Shown: in pieces, positions 22,675 through 64,000 of the stretch | Layout: the number at the start of each line of letters is the position of its first letter | Numbering within the stretch: position 1 is the stretch's first letter | Assembly: GCF_001640805.2 (NCBI RefSeq) | Contig: NC_066837.1 | Coordinates: 26,598,789 to 26,662,788, forward strand | Length of the DNA: 64,000 nt | Direction: 5' to 3' | Origin: Lates calcarifer | Lineage: Eukaryota > Chordata > Actinopteri > Centropomidae | Notes under the pieces: generated by a model | What the model saw: the letters and a program-made list of their open reading frames with translations, nothing else | The model's database searches: none | What the model was told of the DNA's origin: nothing | Translations under genes and position numbers: made by a program

Positions 22675-25600
22675 TTCAGATTTTTAGGGTGTTTGTGAAT
22701 CAAGCTCTGTCTCTTCTCTCAAGGATACATCAAACAAAATTCAAACAGGTTGCGTGTTCCCCCTCTGATTTACTTCTATCTTAGAGATTGTTGTCCGTGT
22801 TAAGGATGACAGAGTTGTCCACGCCTGTACTGGCTCTATCTCTCTTGCTCTTCTCGTTTCCTGTCTTGCAAAACGTTATCCGGCAACAACATACGACGTG
22901 CTCTGTCTGTGGTTGCTCTGCTGCAGCACCCAACTCCTCTTACTCACAGACTGTTTGCTTCCTCATGAAATGGCACAGAGAAGTTCACCTATTTGCAGAA
23001 ATCTCACTATTTTTGTCCGCCCTGTATGTTTTCACTTAATACTTCCTTTCTTCCTTGCTTCCTGTTCTGCTTTTACGTCTAAGGTTTCCTCCAAATGAAA
23101 CTCCCTCTCTAATGTCCCCTTAAACTTACATGACCCAGGGTTTCTTGGAGAAATCAGCTTTTTATTATTTGTGCATTAACTTAACTCAAAGTGCAGTTAG
23201 ATGTAGGCCTGCTGTAGGTGCTGTAGTTATCAGCTCCTTCCACTTCAAAGGAAACCTGTGTGTCTGTCAGTTAATGAGTCACTTAGTCTGCTGAAGTATC
23301 AGTTTGAGAAATGTGGTTTTACATTCTAAGTTCATTTAAATGATGGAGTTTCAAGGACACTCTAACAGTTACTCTCTCTGTCTTCTCTTATTTATGAAGA
23401 TACTTAAAAGATAAGAAGTTGTTAGTCAGTCATTCAAATACAGTGACTTGAGATTTATGATCCTATGTTTAGAAGTGTACTTAGTGTATTAATGGTAATT
23501 AATGGTAGTTAGAAGTGTAATTAGGGTGACATATGTAATAAAAGACAACATCCCTCTCTGTCTAACAAAAATGAGTAAGGGAAGGGTGTAGACTCAGTTT
23601 GACTATGGCTGTTGTTTATACCATGATCAATAAAGCAGAGAGACAGTATCCATCTGTTATCAGCTACCTGTGGGAGTATGGACTGTTGACTGTTAAGACT
23701 GGTTTCCTGTCAAAGCGAGGCTGCACTTCCTGCCGAGATCGGTTTGTCAGACTCTGAAAACCACTTCCTGCTCTCATGCTGCTCTCTGCTTGTACACACC
23801 TGCAATATATTTCTGTGTCCCATTGTGGAGAGATATCACCATTAATCTCAGTCATTATCTGATGGTAAAATACAAGTGGACGGTGGGTTACTGATGCTAC
23901 TGCAGCACACTGCAAATTACATCTAATCTCTGGACATTCAAATGTATAAACAGGACTGTCACCTAACTGTCTGATCCTCTCTTTAAGTTACTTCAAAGTA
24001 TGCTTCAAATGATTGTATAAGAACATCTCTGTAAACTCATATATGTGTAAATGTATTCCTTTTTAAAAGAGTCAGTTGTATAAGATTACCGGAAGTTACA
24101 TTTTTGTGTTGTCTTATTGGTGCCCTCTGGTGGCTGTATTTTGATATTTAAATAATATTGAAAATGTGCATTAACTTAAGAGCTGCAACAATTAGTCAAT
24201 AAATCACCTAGTCAATAAAGAGAAATTAATCAGACAATGTTGTAATATTCAAATTTTCAGCTTTCAAGTTTCATATTCTTAAATGTGAATTTTATGCTTT
24301 GTTTTTGTCACATAAGAGACAATAAATGGAAAATTATATATGTGTGTGTGTGTGTGTTATTATATATATTTTTTTATTTATTATATTATATATATTCCCA
24401 CAGGTATATACAAGTAATTTTTCACTATTTTCAAACATTTTTATAGAGAAAACAATTGAAGGATTAAAAGATAATCTACAATAATGAAAGTAGTCCAGCA
24501 GCAACATTTTGTTATATAGTCACGTTAAAGAAATCGCCATGATTCTCTAGCAAAAATTCAGATAAAATATTGTCTCAGAGTTTGATCTTTAACTTTATCT
24601 GTGCTCTATCCCATAAATTGCTTCATGTCATAAAACACAGTTTCGACAGCTATGCCAGTGGCACAGTGGTACTTTGAGGCAAACACTAATGGAAGGATAA
24701 ATTCACAAAAACAATTCTAAAATGTGTATGTTTAGCAGGTTTAAAGGGGATATCATTTCTAAATTTCATCGGACTCCATTCAACAGTTATACATACCTCA
24801 CTACAAATACAGAATTAACCTCATGGTGATGCCAGAGGAAAAATCAGGGGATTACCATGGTCACTGGACCAGGAATGTACAAAATGTAATGGCAAATGGA
24901 GCATTTCAGGTGGAAGGGAAAATAGAATCGTTTCTTGTTTTGGAAAACAAAAAATTGCAAATGGGTTAAATGTGATTGCTCTATTTTTGTGGTAGAGAAA
25001 ATGGAAAGTTCATTATGCAGTGCCAGCTCTTAGTAATAAGGAAATCTGTCCCAAGAATGTGCTGTATCTAGTGATACAGAGTTAAAGCCTTTGAAATTTG
25101 AGCTTGCTGAATGTTTTCTAAAACTATAAAAATTGTTTGCTTTGAGTAATTGTGTTTATCTGGCTGCTCTGGCTCTAAATAAGATGTTAACAAGTCAGTC
25201 CTTGTACCCTCTGGAGAAGCCATGTTGTTGCTTATTGTTCAGCTTATGGAGCTGTCTGCGTTAAAACCCCATCATTTTAATGTATTTACATTACGTGATC
25301 TGATTGTTTACCTCATGGCATGCACTCCTACCTACTAGATTTCAGTTGGTTGTAACTGCAGCCATTACCCAGTAGAGGACACTGCACACCCATTGAAATT
25401 GTTCCTAATTATGAAGTAGATTAACCTGAAATATAGAGTATTTCCTGTTATGTGCTCCTCAGTGATTGATCCAGTGTGGCATATCACTATTTGCCTCAGA
25501 TGCTACTATCATATACTTCAGTAAGAACACATGCTCTTGATCAAACCCTGCAAAGCCAATGAGACTGTCAAAGTATCAGCAGTGGTTGTCTATTCACCGC

Positions 25601-27359
25601 CCTACTAAATCTGAATCTAGGACATCACAGTAACATAGTATGTGCCTTTACCCTTGCAGAACCCACTGTACACCAGACTTAATGATGTCTTTGATCTGTT
25701 GTCCCTCACAGAAGGCAACCTCCTCTCATGGGGACCCACTGAGTAACACACAACATGATGACCTTTGGCAACGACCTTGACTGAATCTGAACCAAAGATG
25801 TGGTATTCACTGCCACATCCTGTTTTCATGGTAAAGCAATGAATGGTGCATTACTTTTTTTGCAATGGATTCATAATGGGCCACATTCTCCATAAACATA
25901 TTATATTTCATCATCAGTATTACATGACCATTCAAGTTTATTTTTTAACATGACTTCTGTTGTTCTTTAACATTTGGTGTTGGGACAGACCTTGGTGTAA
26001 GCTTCACAAACTAAACTGGCCTGCCCTTTGAAACACACTCGCCTTAATGCTATCATCGACCGCCATCGCTTCTAAACCCCTTACATAATTAGGATGTGAG
26101 TGTATTTAACTCTGAGAACTAAACAGAAGCTTAGAGGCCACAGCAAAAAGAAACACACATGTATGAAACACATGACCTTGAAATGATGATAGTTTGTTAA
26201 TATTTTCTTTATGTATAACAAAAATTACGTACATGTACAAAATTAAGTACTTGCATACCTTAGTGTTGATGGATGAACCACTTAGATGGGTTTAATGATT
26301 TTTAGACTAATCTATCATCCATCTACCTGTCTAACATCTATCAAACTCTGTTTAAGGTGGAGGTCTTGCATTTCAGAGGTGTAAATTAGCCTGTTCATAC
26401 TATTAATTTGATCAGTAATTGTTTGCAAAGCTCATTTTACATGTCAGCACTAACTATCAGATTCCAACACAGGCAGCATTGATTACCTATGGCTTAAAAT
26501 GGCTGTCTCCCTTTACACTAGGTGTCTGGGGGTTTGGCACCTCACCAAGTCACACACTTCAGAGGTATAGATGAAACCAAAGACACTCTCCTGGGAAAGA
26601 TACCACTCTGTCATTTTGAAAGCTAGACAGTGGTGTGGCTTTGGTGCAACCCAGTGCACTGGCTTATCAAATCAGCAATTAAAGCCCAGACCTTTAATGA
26701 AAACTTAGACAAGCAAGGCTGTAACATGTAACACAACACACTCTGGGGGAGCTGTTTCACATCTGGGATAATAACCCTCATGATATCATCAGGGCAGCTT
26801 TTCCCAACATCCCAGTTCAAATTTTTAAGACAAGCCTATCTGATGCCTCTGATGCCATTCAGATCAGTCCTTTGAAAATGTCACTTGTATGAGTCTCCCA
26901 TATTATGTACTTACGGAAGTACAGTACTATATTGCTGTAGCACACCTTTAAGAAAGCAGGTAGGTTTCAAGTCACCTCCTACTGTTAATGCACACAATAG
27001 AGTTTGTATTTTTTGGTTAAATGTCTGTCTCAATTGCGAGATATTTCCCTCTACTGACAATAACAGTGTAGGCTATACATGCCTGTGTGTAGCAGATACA
27101 CAACACTGCACTGGAAACATATGATATTAAGCTGCTGAGCTGGTTGCATAATAAAACCGCAAATAAGCCGTACACTATGTGGCTTATGGCTGCAGTGTAA
27201 TTCGTGGTAAATACTTTGAAATGAAACAATAATACCGTGACCTGGGGACTACATTTTGTTTTGGTGTAATCATCTGCATTGCTCACAGATGACTGTCCTC
27301 TGGTGTTTGCCCTTGCTTGAACAGATGTGATCAGGCAGTGGATTTTTATGAACACAACA
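22675..27359. other. Divergent space between rasal3 and sec14l1
   Basis: About 4.7 kb without a supported exon. It must hold the rasal3 promoter and 5' UTR near 22700-22900. One diverged transposon copy lies at 24181-24505 and an AT-rich tract with TG and TA runs at 24335-24400. The rest looks like unique AT-rich DNA. Confidence 0.5.
24181..24505 (-). mobile_element. Diverged non-autonomous DNA-transposon copy (AATCGATTAATC family)
   Basis: Left end GCTGCAACAATTAGTCAATAAATC and interior match a very common fish element whose ends are rich in ATTAGTCGATTAATCG-type sequence. Its interior includes a decayed block of the kind TCACATTTGAGAAGCTGGAA, here reversed. It is in the opposite orientation to the copy at 40801. 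The ends are too decayed for a target duplication to be seen. An inserted TG/AT-rich tract lies inside. Confidence 0.5.
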
Positions 27360-27780
27360 CTGGCTCTCCTCTGAGAGGTGGAAAAAAACCGAGCTCAGTA
27401 AACGGGGAGGAGCAACGGCATCACATGCATGATCGAGAGAGGAGGAGATGATTGAAAGGGGGATACAGTCCACTGTTGACACTTGATCTGTTTAGGCGTG
27501 AATAATTTCGAGTGATTTTTGATTTTCAGTGTATCGCTCTTTACCATGCCCGTCAATTTCGAGTTGTGAGACCTGTCCGACGGTTAGCTTGTTAGCTAGT
27601 CACTCCGGCTACATGGCCAGCTAGCACTATAAGCTGCTGGCACCAGCTCAACACCCGGAGCCGGCGAAGTGAAGAGCCGAAGAGGGGAATGGCAAGAGTT
27701 CACTCGGAGAGCCCCCTCAGAAGAAACGACGACTAACCGGAGTGAACAAGTCCAGATTTCTTTTGTTTTTTGAGTCACCG
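27360..27780 (+). promoter_or_regulatory. sec14l1 promoter region and non-coding first exon
   Basis: A locally GC- and CpG-richer stretch ends in a strong donor: exon to 27780, intron starting GTAAGC at 27781. The next exon (29310) starts 27 bases before the sec14l1 ATG, so a non-coding first exon ending at 27780 fits. The transcription start was not located and no clear TATA box was seen. The link to sec14l1 is inferred from position and the splice signal. Confidence 0.45.
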
Positions 27781-29336
27781 GTAAGCGCCAGTTATGACAT
27801 TTATGTCAAGTTACCAGCGATTTGTAAAGTTAGCGCTAGCTTGCTGCCTCCGTTAGCCAGCACCAATGTATAAGCTAACGTTAACAAGTCGGCGTGGCAA
27901 ATGTTAACCACATCTAGTCGATTGTGTTGAAATAGCAGCACCTTCTTTGAGTTTCATTTTAAATTAACTAGAAACACAATATTTAGTGATTAAAACATGC
28001 TATGTTTAAGCCGTGGCTCACTTAAAACTGGTAAACGTTAATGTTACAGACGACATCCTGTTACACGGACATCAAAGCAATTCAATAAAGGACCAAAACA
28101 AATGACAAAAATGAAACTGTTCAAAACACGAGGTGTTCGTTCGAAACCGTGTTAAGTGTACACAATAACAGAACTTATTCATACACGTTAGGGAAGATAA
28201 TAGGACGTGGTACTTACATAGCAGTTACCAGTCGCTTAGACTTGATTTCAATAAGACATAAACGTGTGTTTGAAAGTGATCATTTGAAGTCTCTGTGCTT
28301 AAGTAATTGCCTTGTTTTTACGTGTCTTTGAAGTTGCTGACAAACCCTGAAGCATGACGGTAATTATGTATGGCAGTAGCAAAACTTAGATATATTTTGT
28401 GTAGAGAGAATACTGTGGCGACCTGTTTGTGTTCTGTCTGTCCTAACCCGGTTATTATTAGTCTGCTCGCCCTGAACCCTCATAAAGTAGTGCTGGGACA
28501 TAAGCTCACACACCCCTACTGTAGCCGTGTTCCCATCAACAGCATAGCAGGAGATAGAAACATGTACCAGCATGCTGAACAAACAGAACACGACGTTCAA
28601 GCAACGCTGTTGCACTTATGTGGAATTACCTTGAGTTTTTGCAACACATTTTGTTTGGCTCATGAAAACATACGTGCATTTGTCTTTTGCCACTAGTGAT
28701 TTTCAAGTGACTCGAAGATTCCTTGTATTGATACGGTTTTCCTCAGACCCCATCAAACGCTGCAGCATGTTCAATGTCCTGTTTAAGTTATACAGAATGA
28801 ACAGCACCTGGCTTTTTTCTGTTACGTGAAGTGACATTGTACATATCTGTGCCCTGAGCTTCTGCAGAGACAGTAGTTGGACTTCACTTAGTTATGTCCC
28901 CTATAGTTTGCAGTGAAAAGCCATTGCAGTGGTACAGTCTCTGTTTGATAAATGAGCAGGAAATGCTGCATCCACTGATCATCCTCGGTCATGGCTCAGG
29001 AGAGTTCCTTTCTGCAGCCCATCACTATACATGGTTTTCTAGTTCTAAGGGCTGCTTGCCAGCACACAAACACACACATGCAAACACCTGGCATCATTCA
29101 AGCATCAAGTCAGCCAAAGCACACAGCAAGTCTCCTGTTGTAGGGCCAGATGCTGCTATAATGGTGTAATTCTAGCACTCAGCAGCACACAGTTGTTGCA
29201 ATGATACCAATATGGAATGAAATGCAGCCCTATACCTCAGCATTTCTTTCTTTCACAAATGCCTGTGATCACAACTTACTCATTCTTTTCTGATTGATTT
29301 ATCCCTCAGGTTGTTGGTGTTACTGCAATTCCCATC

Positions 29337-57644
<28,308 letters not shown>

Positions 57645-60434
57645 AAAATGGAGGTGGAAGACTTCAATCCCCCACAACTCCCTCTCCCTTTGACTGCCCT
57701 TACCATCAACACCAAAGCCAACTCTTCTGACACCCACCCCTACCACCACCCTTTGTCTTTGGACTCTGTTCCTATTGCACAGCCAGTCTTTGTGGAACTG
57801 AAGCATGCTTGCACAAACAGAAGACAAAGAATTAAACAAATCTGAGGCAAAAAGGAAAAAAAAAAAGACTGTGTTCAATTTAAAGGGCTGATTTTTGCAC
57901 AAAGGTCATATATTTCTCTCAGTTTGAATCAGGACATTACTGGAAAGTTTGTTTGCATCATGAACGTGCGGGGTGGGAAGGTTTGAAGGCTGAGGGTTGG
58001 GTCGAGGTGCCCTTTTATGGCACAGGAACCTGAAAGAAGCAATATTCATATTTTGGAAGTGGCGGAAACGGATAACAACACTGGAGGCGGTGTTACATAT
58101 ATGCATTTACATACACAAATGGTAATGAGACGATGCATACCTCATTCATGTGCGTCGGCTGAAAAGACTGGATGTGCTGTTACATACAAAAAACCCCACC
58201 AACACATAAACTTACCCGTGGACATTTGAGGACTTGCAAAAATTGCCATATTGTTACATGAGGGGTTTGTTTAATCTGTTGAACTCTTTATAGGTCAGGG
58301 GGGGATCTCTAAACTAGACCTGGGTTGAATATCACCTGCACATAATTTTGTTTTCAAACTGTATGGAGTTGATGGAGTGGGTGGAGCTCACTGAATCACG
58401 ACAATACAGATGCTGTGAGTGAAGTTGCCAGTCGACAGGATGGTTGAGATGCTCTCCTGTAGCTGTATAAACTTTGTGGCATCATTTTAATGTCTCACGT
58501 GGCAGAGCCCACCCCATCTGTCTCACGAGGGCTTTATTACACCTTGAAAAGCATTTGACTATTTGACCTGGGTCTGACTCTTAGCGAAGTAGTCCGCTAG
58601 AAGCAATAACACAAGTTTGACTTTCTACTGTGTGAATTATTTCTATTTATCAGTAAGATGTATGTGGTGGATCATGGGTGCTGATTGCAGATGACCTTTT
58701 TGTTGTGTACAGGCAGGAGGACAGGCAAACTGAGCCGGTTAACCGCTAAACTCTGTGGCATCAACATTATCACTTATTTTATCTGTTAACATTATGTCAG
58801 GACAGGAACAAAACTAACTCACCAAATTTTCTCCTGGGCACGGTTAATTATCCTTATACATTCAGAGATCCAGTAATCATCACCTGGAATGAGCAGAGGT
58901 AGTTTGCTTTATGTCCAGCATCTGCACAATTGAGGAACTCAAGTCAAAATCAAGTCGTCAAGGAGATGCCTTGTCACTGATTTTTGAATGTGCTACTGAA
59001 TGGTTATCGCTCGCTAACCAATGAAATGCCTGAATTTGGAGGGTTGTGGTGTATTTGGGCAGAACTGCCATCTTTCGCTACTTCTTTTTCAGAGTGATGT
59101 AGGTTTCAGTGTGCATTAGGGATGAATGTTACTTTGTGATTATCATTTGTTGATGCGCCAGTAGACAACATAATGAAACTGTACATGTGCTAGTGTTGGT
59201 TGGAGTTTTGTTACTGTTTTTCAGAGATGAATACTTGATGGAGTGAAGCAGTGTGGTGTGTTACTGCATGCTCACCTGGTGATTGGGTTTACAGATCTAT
59301 TATTTAAAATTAAGAAATAGCCATTCTAAGAGCCATGTGTCAATAAATACCATTTTAGCCTTTGTAAAGCATCACTTAGAAACACATCTGATATTTTCAA
59401 GGTCATCAGTGTAGTAGATGAGTGATTGTGAATTGAATGAACATTTCTAAATGCAACGCATCCATGCAATGGTTTTTTAATACAGTTAATTTGGTTAATA
59501 AGCATTGATGACTTCACATAGATCAGACTCCCTGTAGAGGGCAGGAATGATCACCATTGCCAAAAGTCATTGGGTGCTGTTGCCATGGTAACTGAGTGCA
59601 GCTGACAGCAAAAAACAAACAAACAAATAAAAAAAATAAAAAAACAAATAAGATGTAGGTGTTCTCCTGAACATACTGGCCCTGCCTGTTGTTGTTTTTG
59701 ATACATGAAACTGCTTGTTTTTAACTGTAAATGAAAAGTTGAGGCTTAAAATGTGGTAACGAAATGTCATTAACTGCAATAACATAAAATGCTTAAATGA
59801 GGAAAAAGGACCTCTTCAGATTGAGGGCTATTAGGTGTGTATGATGGTGTAAAAGAATGAATGTTAGGAAAAGTGTCGTAAAAGAAATGCCTGTAAAATG
59901 TGTGTAAACACTGCCTGTGACCTTTAGGGCAGGTGTGTTTTTCCTTTACTTGGCCTCTTCACACTCTGAAGCATGTTTAGAACCACACAACTAACCTTTC
60001 TTCACCTGGTTATTTTGTCACCATGATCTCCAATTCTTCAGTGGTTCACCCAATGAAAGAACAAGCAGCATCAGTTCAGGCCTAACTACTCTTCTATTTC
60101 CTTTTCTCTTTTTCTCTGTCTATCTACTCCTTGTCACTTGTACACTCCAGTTTTGCAGTTTTGCTTTGACACACTTTTCATTGTGTATATCTTAGAAAGC
60201 AGAGTGGACCTTTGATTGAAGCCATAGGCATCAACACTGAACATGTTTCATCAAGATCTCATTGACAAATGAGGGCTATAACTGTTTGTCTTGACTGTTG
60301 AACGCATTCGTCTGTCTCTCTGCTTCTTTCTCTGACATCATTGCATATCTTCTCTTTACCTTGATGTGAGCAATTATGTAAAAAGTACATGTTTGGATTA
60401 ATGAGAATATGGCGCCTTTACATGTTTTGAAAAC

Positions 60435-60440
60435 ATTAAA
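60435..60440 (+). terminator. Candidate sec14l1 polyadenylation signal
   Basis: ATTAAA about 2.8 kb past the stop codon, in keeping with the long 3' UTR I recall for mammalian SEC14L1. AATAAA at 59342 is an alternative. Confidence 0.3.
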
Positions 60441-61147
60441 CTTGAATTATGAGAACATGAGTGCACTTGTGTCAAATTCATTTATGTTTGCCCTGTGACT
60501 TGGCTCCTCATGGTCATGTCTTACTTCCTTAATTTCAAGATTGACTAAAAATAACAAAATGTACTGATTTCCACACTTGCACTGTCTAATAACATTTTAC
60601 AGAAAACTGTGTCAATGTGTCTCCCTTTTTGTAATTACTCTGCCACTGGCTGCATTCATTTTTTAATGTCTTGTTAATTAATGAGAATGATAAAAATGGG
60701 TTTCATGTTTGCTGCATCACTGACTTCAGTAATGAGCCGTCCCCACGGACCTCACCTTCCTCATTGCACTGAGTTTTCCCCTCAGGTACTGTCAGTGCTG
60801 CTGTAGGTAAGTTCAAGTCAGGTCAGTCAGGTCTCTGTATGTAGGCAGAGAAAGGCAGTCCTGTTGATTTCTGAAAGAGAGGATCAAAAGTGGCACTCTT
60901 GGCTGGAACCACAGTTGTCAAGAAATACTGTTTCCTGATTAATACTCAGCATCTCAAATTTCTCAGAAATAACAAGCAGGAAGTTTAATAAGATCCAGCT
61001 TTTACAGAAGCCAGGTAAGCCTTGAATTGCCTGTTACTGGTGTAATTATGAGTATAATCAGATTAACAGTGGAAATAAATTCCATAGCTATGTATAATTT
61101 GGTCAGGAGGTGAAGTAAAGAGAAGAGCAGAGCCCTGAGGTACACAG

Positions 61148-61152
<5 letters not shown>

Positions 61153-61220
<68 letters not shown>
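61153..61220. repeat. Compound CA/TA microsatellite
   Basis: About 19 CA units directly followed by about 15 TA units. Confidence 0.95.
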
Positions 61221-61223
<3 letters not shown>

Positions 61224-61949
61224 TACATATTGATGAAATATGCCATAGAGGTTCAACTGATAAATTAAGTCCTGTTGTTACTGTAGTTCCTATGGCTTCA
61301 AGACTTGGGATTTATTGTACCCTGCTGGTTTACTGTTTTCAATGGTCAAAAACATCTTCATTGGAAGATGAGCTCATATGTGCCTTTGCATCCTCTCATG
61401 GTCCACTTGTGTGTATCACACTGTTCCATCAGATCTATCTAGGTTTTATCTTTAGCAGTATTATAAGAGGTGCTGTATCATGGACTGCCAGTATTCTGTC
61501 TCCTCTGGTGAATGATTCTCATCAATGTACATGTCCATCTTGGTCCATACAGAATTCCTGTCTTGACACCAGGGTTAATTTCTTATTCTCAGTGTAATGC
61601 TTGTTTAGTGGACCACCATTCACATTGTCAGCCTTTTTAAAATTATTTATATTGATATTAATTCTTTCAGCTTAATTTTGAGAGAATTCCAGTCATCCAG
61701 TTTGGATTTTATTTCCTGTGGGGTTAAGGTTAATATGTTCCATTGGAAAGCAATTTTTTTTTGCTGAAATAGTATTACTTTTTTCTGATCAGTGTCATCT
61801 GTCTGTAATGAATAATTGCAGTGATCATATATGTCTCTATAACTCACTATGTTCTTGTTATCACAGACTAGTCCACAGATCAGATTGTTAGTTTGGTTTG
61901 TTCGTGCAATTTGCCATTCTAACCACTAGATAGCAGCATTTACCCGCAT

Positions 61950-62109
61950 AACACGACACTAACTCTGCCACAGGCTCCGCCTCCCCAGTGACGTTTGTAT
62001 ACGGAAGCAAAAACAGCGTGTTCGGTCTTCACGTTGCCTCTATCATTTAAATGTCATTTAAAGACTACCTCTCTTGCGGCTGGTTGTGTCCTCTTCATCA
62101 CGCTGACAC
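61950..62109 (+). promoter_or_regulatory. Probable endov promoter
   Basis: Just upstream of the endov ATG. GGCTCCGCCTCC is a GC-box-like motif, followed 5 bases on by TGACGTTT, a CRE-like half-site. No TATA box was seen. Position and motifs are the only evidence. Confidence 0.35.
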
Positions 62110-63374
62110 ATGTCTGCTCCACCTGCAGAAGACCTGGTCAGGCAGTGGGAACGGTCAGACATTACTTTGTTATTTGTATACCGGAATTATACTCAGCATA
62201 ACACTATCACTATCAATGGCACTTAGCTCCAACAGTGTAGCCACTTATTTTCCACTTACTTATGATTTGCTAACGTGAAATAGGAGCTTGTTGAATAACA
62301 AACCAGGGTCCAGAAGGTACTGACAGATGTTACTACATTTGTCTGTGTCCCTGTGTCCCCTGTGTTGTAACTCTGTCTGCCAGCAGCCCTGGGCCTGTGC
62401 CACCACTCCTCCTCAGCAGCCATTGATTTGTGAGTTTGTAATGACAAGGCCAGTGATAACACCATGATTCTGTATTATGTCCTTATGCTGCCTGTCATCT
62501 CCAGCTCAGATTTGTGTGTGTGCTCACACAAGCCCCGTGGAGCTGTGAAAGTCCAGCTGGGAGATGTATCATCAGTGTGTGAACCTTGAGCCTGGTTTAT
62601 CTCACAGATTGTTCATTCTCAGTCCAGATATAACTAAACTTGTTTTTTGTTTGTTTTTTAAATCAACAATCACGAAGTCTACTTCATAATCTCTGGTCTC
62701 AAAGTAGAGCGGTCAAACTTTTGCACAGAAGAAACCTTAGACCTTAAACCAACTGTAGGAAAGTTTTGACCAATCATCAGCCAAACACAGTTTTCTTAGA
62801 ATTAAGTGTTTTTTTTTTCTTTTAAGTTTTAAATTGTATCTTCTGCAAATTCTGTCTCTACATTCAGGTGTAGAGCCAGGTATGCAGTTCTGATGAATAA
62901 AATACCTCATGCTTTTTACTGATGAGTAGTTATATCATAAAGCCCTTCTCATGTATATCAAAACTATTACAGATGACATGACTTTGGTGTCTTGAATGGT
63001 GGCTACAGTCTTGTTTTTCTTATTGATGAAAATCTACATGTAGTGTGTTTTACAGTGTAATATAATTGAATAATAGCTCTGTTGTTGACTTTTACTAATA
63101 TTACAGACATAAACAAATCTCAAGAGTGTTTTTAGCACGTATGTGTATTTGTATCTGTTTGTGTTATGTGGGTGAAAGCTTAGTAATCTGCTCTTTGTGC
63201 AGTGAGCAGGCCCGTCTGAGACAGCAGGTGGTGGAGGAGGACACTGAGGACTGGCAGAGGAGTCCAGACTTCTCTGGCCTGGAGAGAGTTGGTGGAGTGG
63301 ACCTCTCCTTCATCAAAGGGGACGACGTCAACGCGTGCGCCCAGCTCGTGATACTAAGCTACCCCGACCTCGAG
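62110..63374 (+). CDS. endov: Endonuclease V, first two exons (continues past the window)
   Basis: Exon 62110-62153 encodes MSAPPAEDLVRQWE and two bases of the next Arg codon; the donor is GTCAGA. Exon 63203-63374 adds its third base and reads EQARLRQQVVEEDTEDWQ, then FSGLERVGGVDLSFIKGDDV and ACAQLVILSYPDLE, ending in phase 0 at a GTGAG donor. This is the N-terminal third of the endonuclease V family, close to human ENDOV through WKREQARL and GGVDVSF. Asp48 in GGVDLSF is the first metal-binding residue. In vertebrates the enzyme cuts RNA (and weakly DNA) one bond past inosine. Later exons with the other catalytic acids lie beyond 64000. Short first exon chosen because its phase and the W-E-R-E-Q join match the family. 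Confidence 0.88.
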
Positions 63375-64000
63375 GTGAGCTGTCCACTCACTGCGCCCAA
63401 TAATTACAGATGACCCTGGGGATCTGCGAGCTTTGTCGACCTTTAGTGGTGAAAAAGGCAACAGCAGCAGCAGTAATGACAGAATGCATGTCTCTGGCAG
63501 TTTGTGTTTGGATAGTTGAATGCAAGGTCTCAGTAAGGGGTTTGCTAAGTTTGCTACTTTTTCATCACTCCTAACCTCATGGTGACGACAACAAGCTGAC
63601 TTCAGCAAAGTAGTCATAGTTTTACTAAGGCTGTCTGGCTGCTGCTGAAATGATTACTAATGCCTCAACATCACTGATAATTTCTCCTGTGATTTTCTGT
63701 TTAATTTTGAACTTTAAGCAATGTCCAGATATACTGTCGAGTACCTGGGAGCTGTTTTTATTAAACACATGTTAGAGTCTTTTCTCTCACAGGTTGTTAC
63801 TTTAGATCCATATCAAACTCATTACTTGATATTTTACAGGAATCACAACAGGGCACACAACTGTAAAGTCTGACATATCACACATTTATTTGTTCTACTC
63901 AGAGTCAGTTACTCTTTTTGTCTGTTCATTGGTGAGAAAACGGGTTACAACAAGAAAAGGCTTCTCACACCTACAATTACCTGAACTGCTCTTAGGCAAG
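63375..64000. other. endov intron, right window edge
   Basis: No third endov exon was recognised. The expected segment after PDLE was looked for in all three forward frames and not found. Nothing else was seen. Confidence 0.5.

Larger units (their letters stand above)
57645..61900. other. sec14l1 3' UTR and space before endov
   Basis: No coding exon was found. The first part should be the sec14l1 3' UTR, whose end is not fixed: AATAAA at 59342 and ATTAAA at 60435 are candidates. A CA/TA microsatellite is at 61153-61220. Open frames at 61292 and 61647 show no recognisable domain. Confidence 0.5.

Noticed and set aside
22788..23039. 83-codon plus-strand frame with a hydrophobic start like a signal peptide
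   Set aside because: No homologue recognised, no splice partner, and it overlaps the presumed rasal3 upstream region; probably chance.
61292..61847. Two open frames (101 and 66 codons) between sec14l1 and endov
   Set aside because: No domain, no splice context and no family recognised. Left out as chance frames.

Overview
The window is nuclear DNA from a ray-finned (teleost, probably percomorph) fish. The genes are vertebrate-type and split into short exons with GT-AG introns. The spaces between them are full of CA/GT microsatellites and fish DNA-transposon debris: Tc1 with long inverted repeats, hAT, TA-flanked MITEs, a tRNA-type SINE and a LINE fragment. No RNA gene, CRISPR array or bacterial feature was seen.

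Four protein genes were assembled exon by exon, each junction checked for reading phase. (1) trim25, minus strand, nine exons, 8619 down to 4150: a RING / B-box / coiled-coil / SPRY ubiquitin ligase of 620 residues, with interferon-type promoter motifs just upstream. A perfect 320-bp copy of its 5' end lies at the left edge (1-320), as if a second trim25 copy begins there and runs out of the window. (2) rasal3, minus strand, nineteen coding exons, 22674 down to 9958: a PH / C2 / RasGAP protein with a C-terminal coiled coil. Its first exon carries two +1 frameshifts, both in runs of six A. (3) sec14l1, plus strand, a non-coding first exon ending at 27780 and fifteen coding exons from 29337 to 57644: PRELI / CRAL-TRIO-SEC14 / GOLD lipid-binding protein. 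Exon 6 has a +1 frameshift in a run of six C. (4) endov, plus strand, first two exons only (62110-63374): endonuclease V, continuing past the right edge.

Layout: trim25 and rasal3 are transcribed leftward and only 1.3 kb apart (CDS to CDS); sec14l1 is divergent from rasal3 across about 5 kb; endov follows sec14l1 in the same direction. The second intron of sec14l1 is 16.5 kb and its last intron holds three different DNA transposons. TRIM25 (activator) and SEC14L1 (reported inhibitor) both act on RIG-I signalling in mammals, so their closeness here is worth noting, though it may be chance.

All exon limits come from reading by eye (splice signals, phase, recalled family conservation). No alignment or transcript was available.
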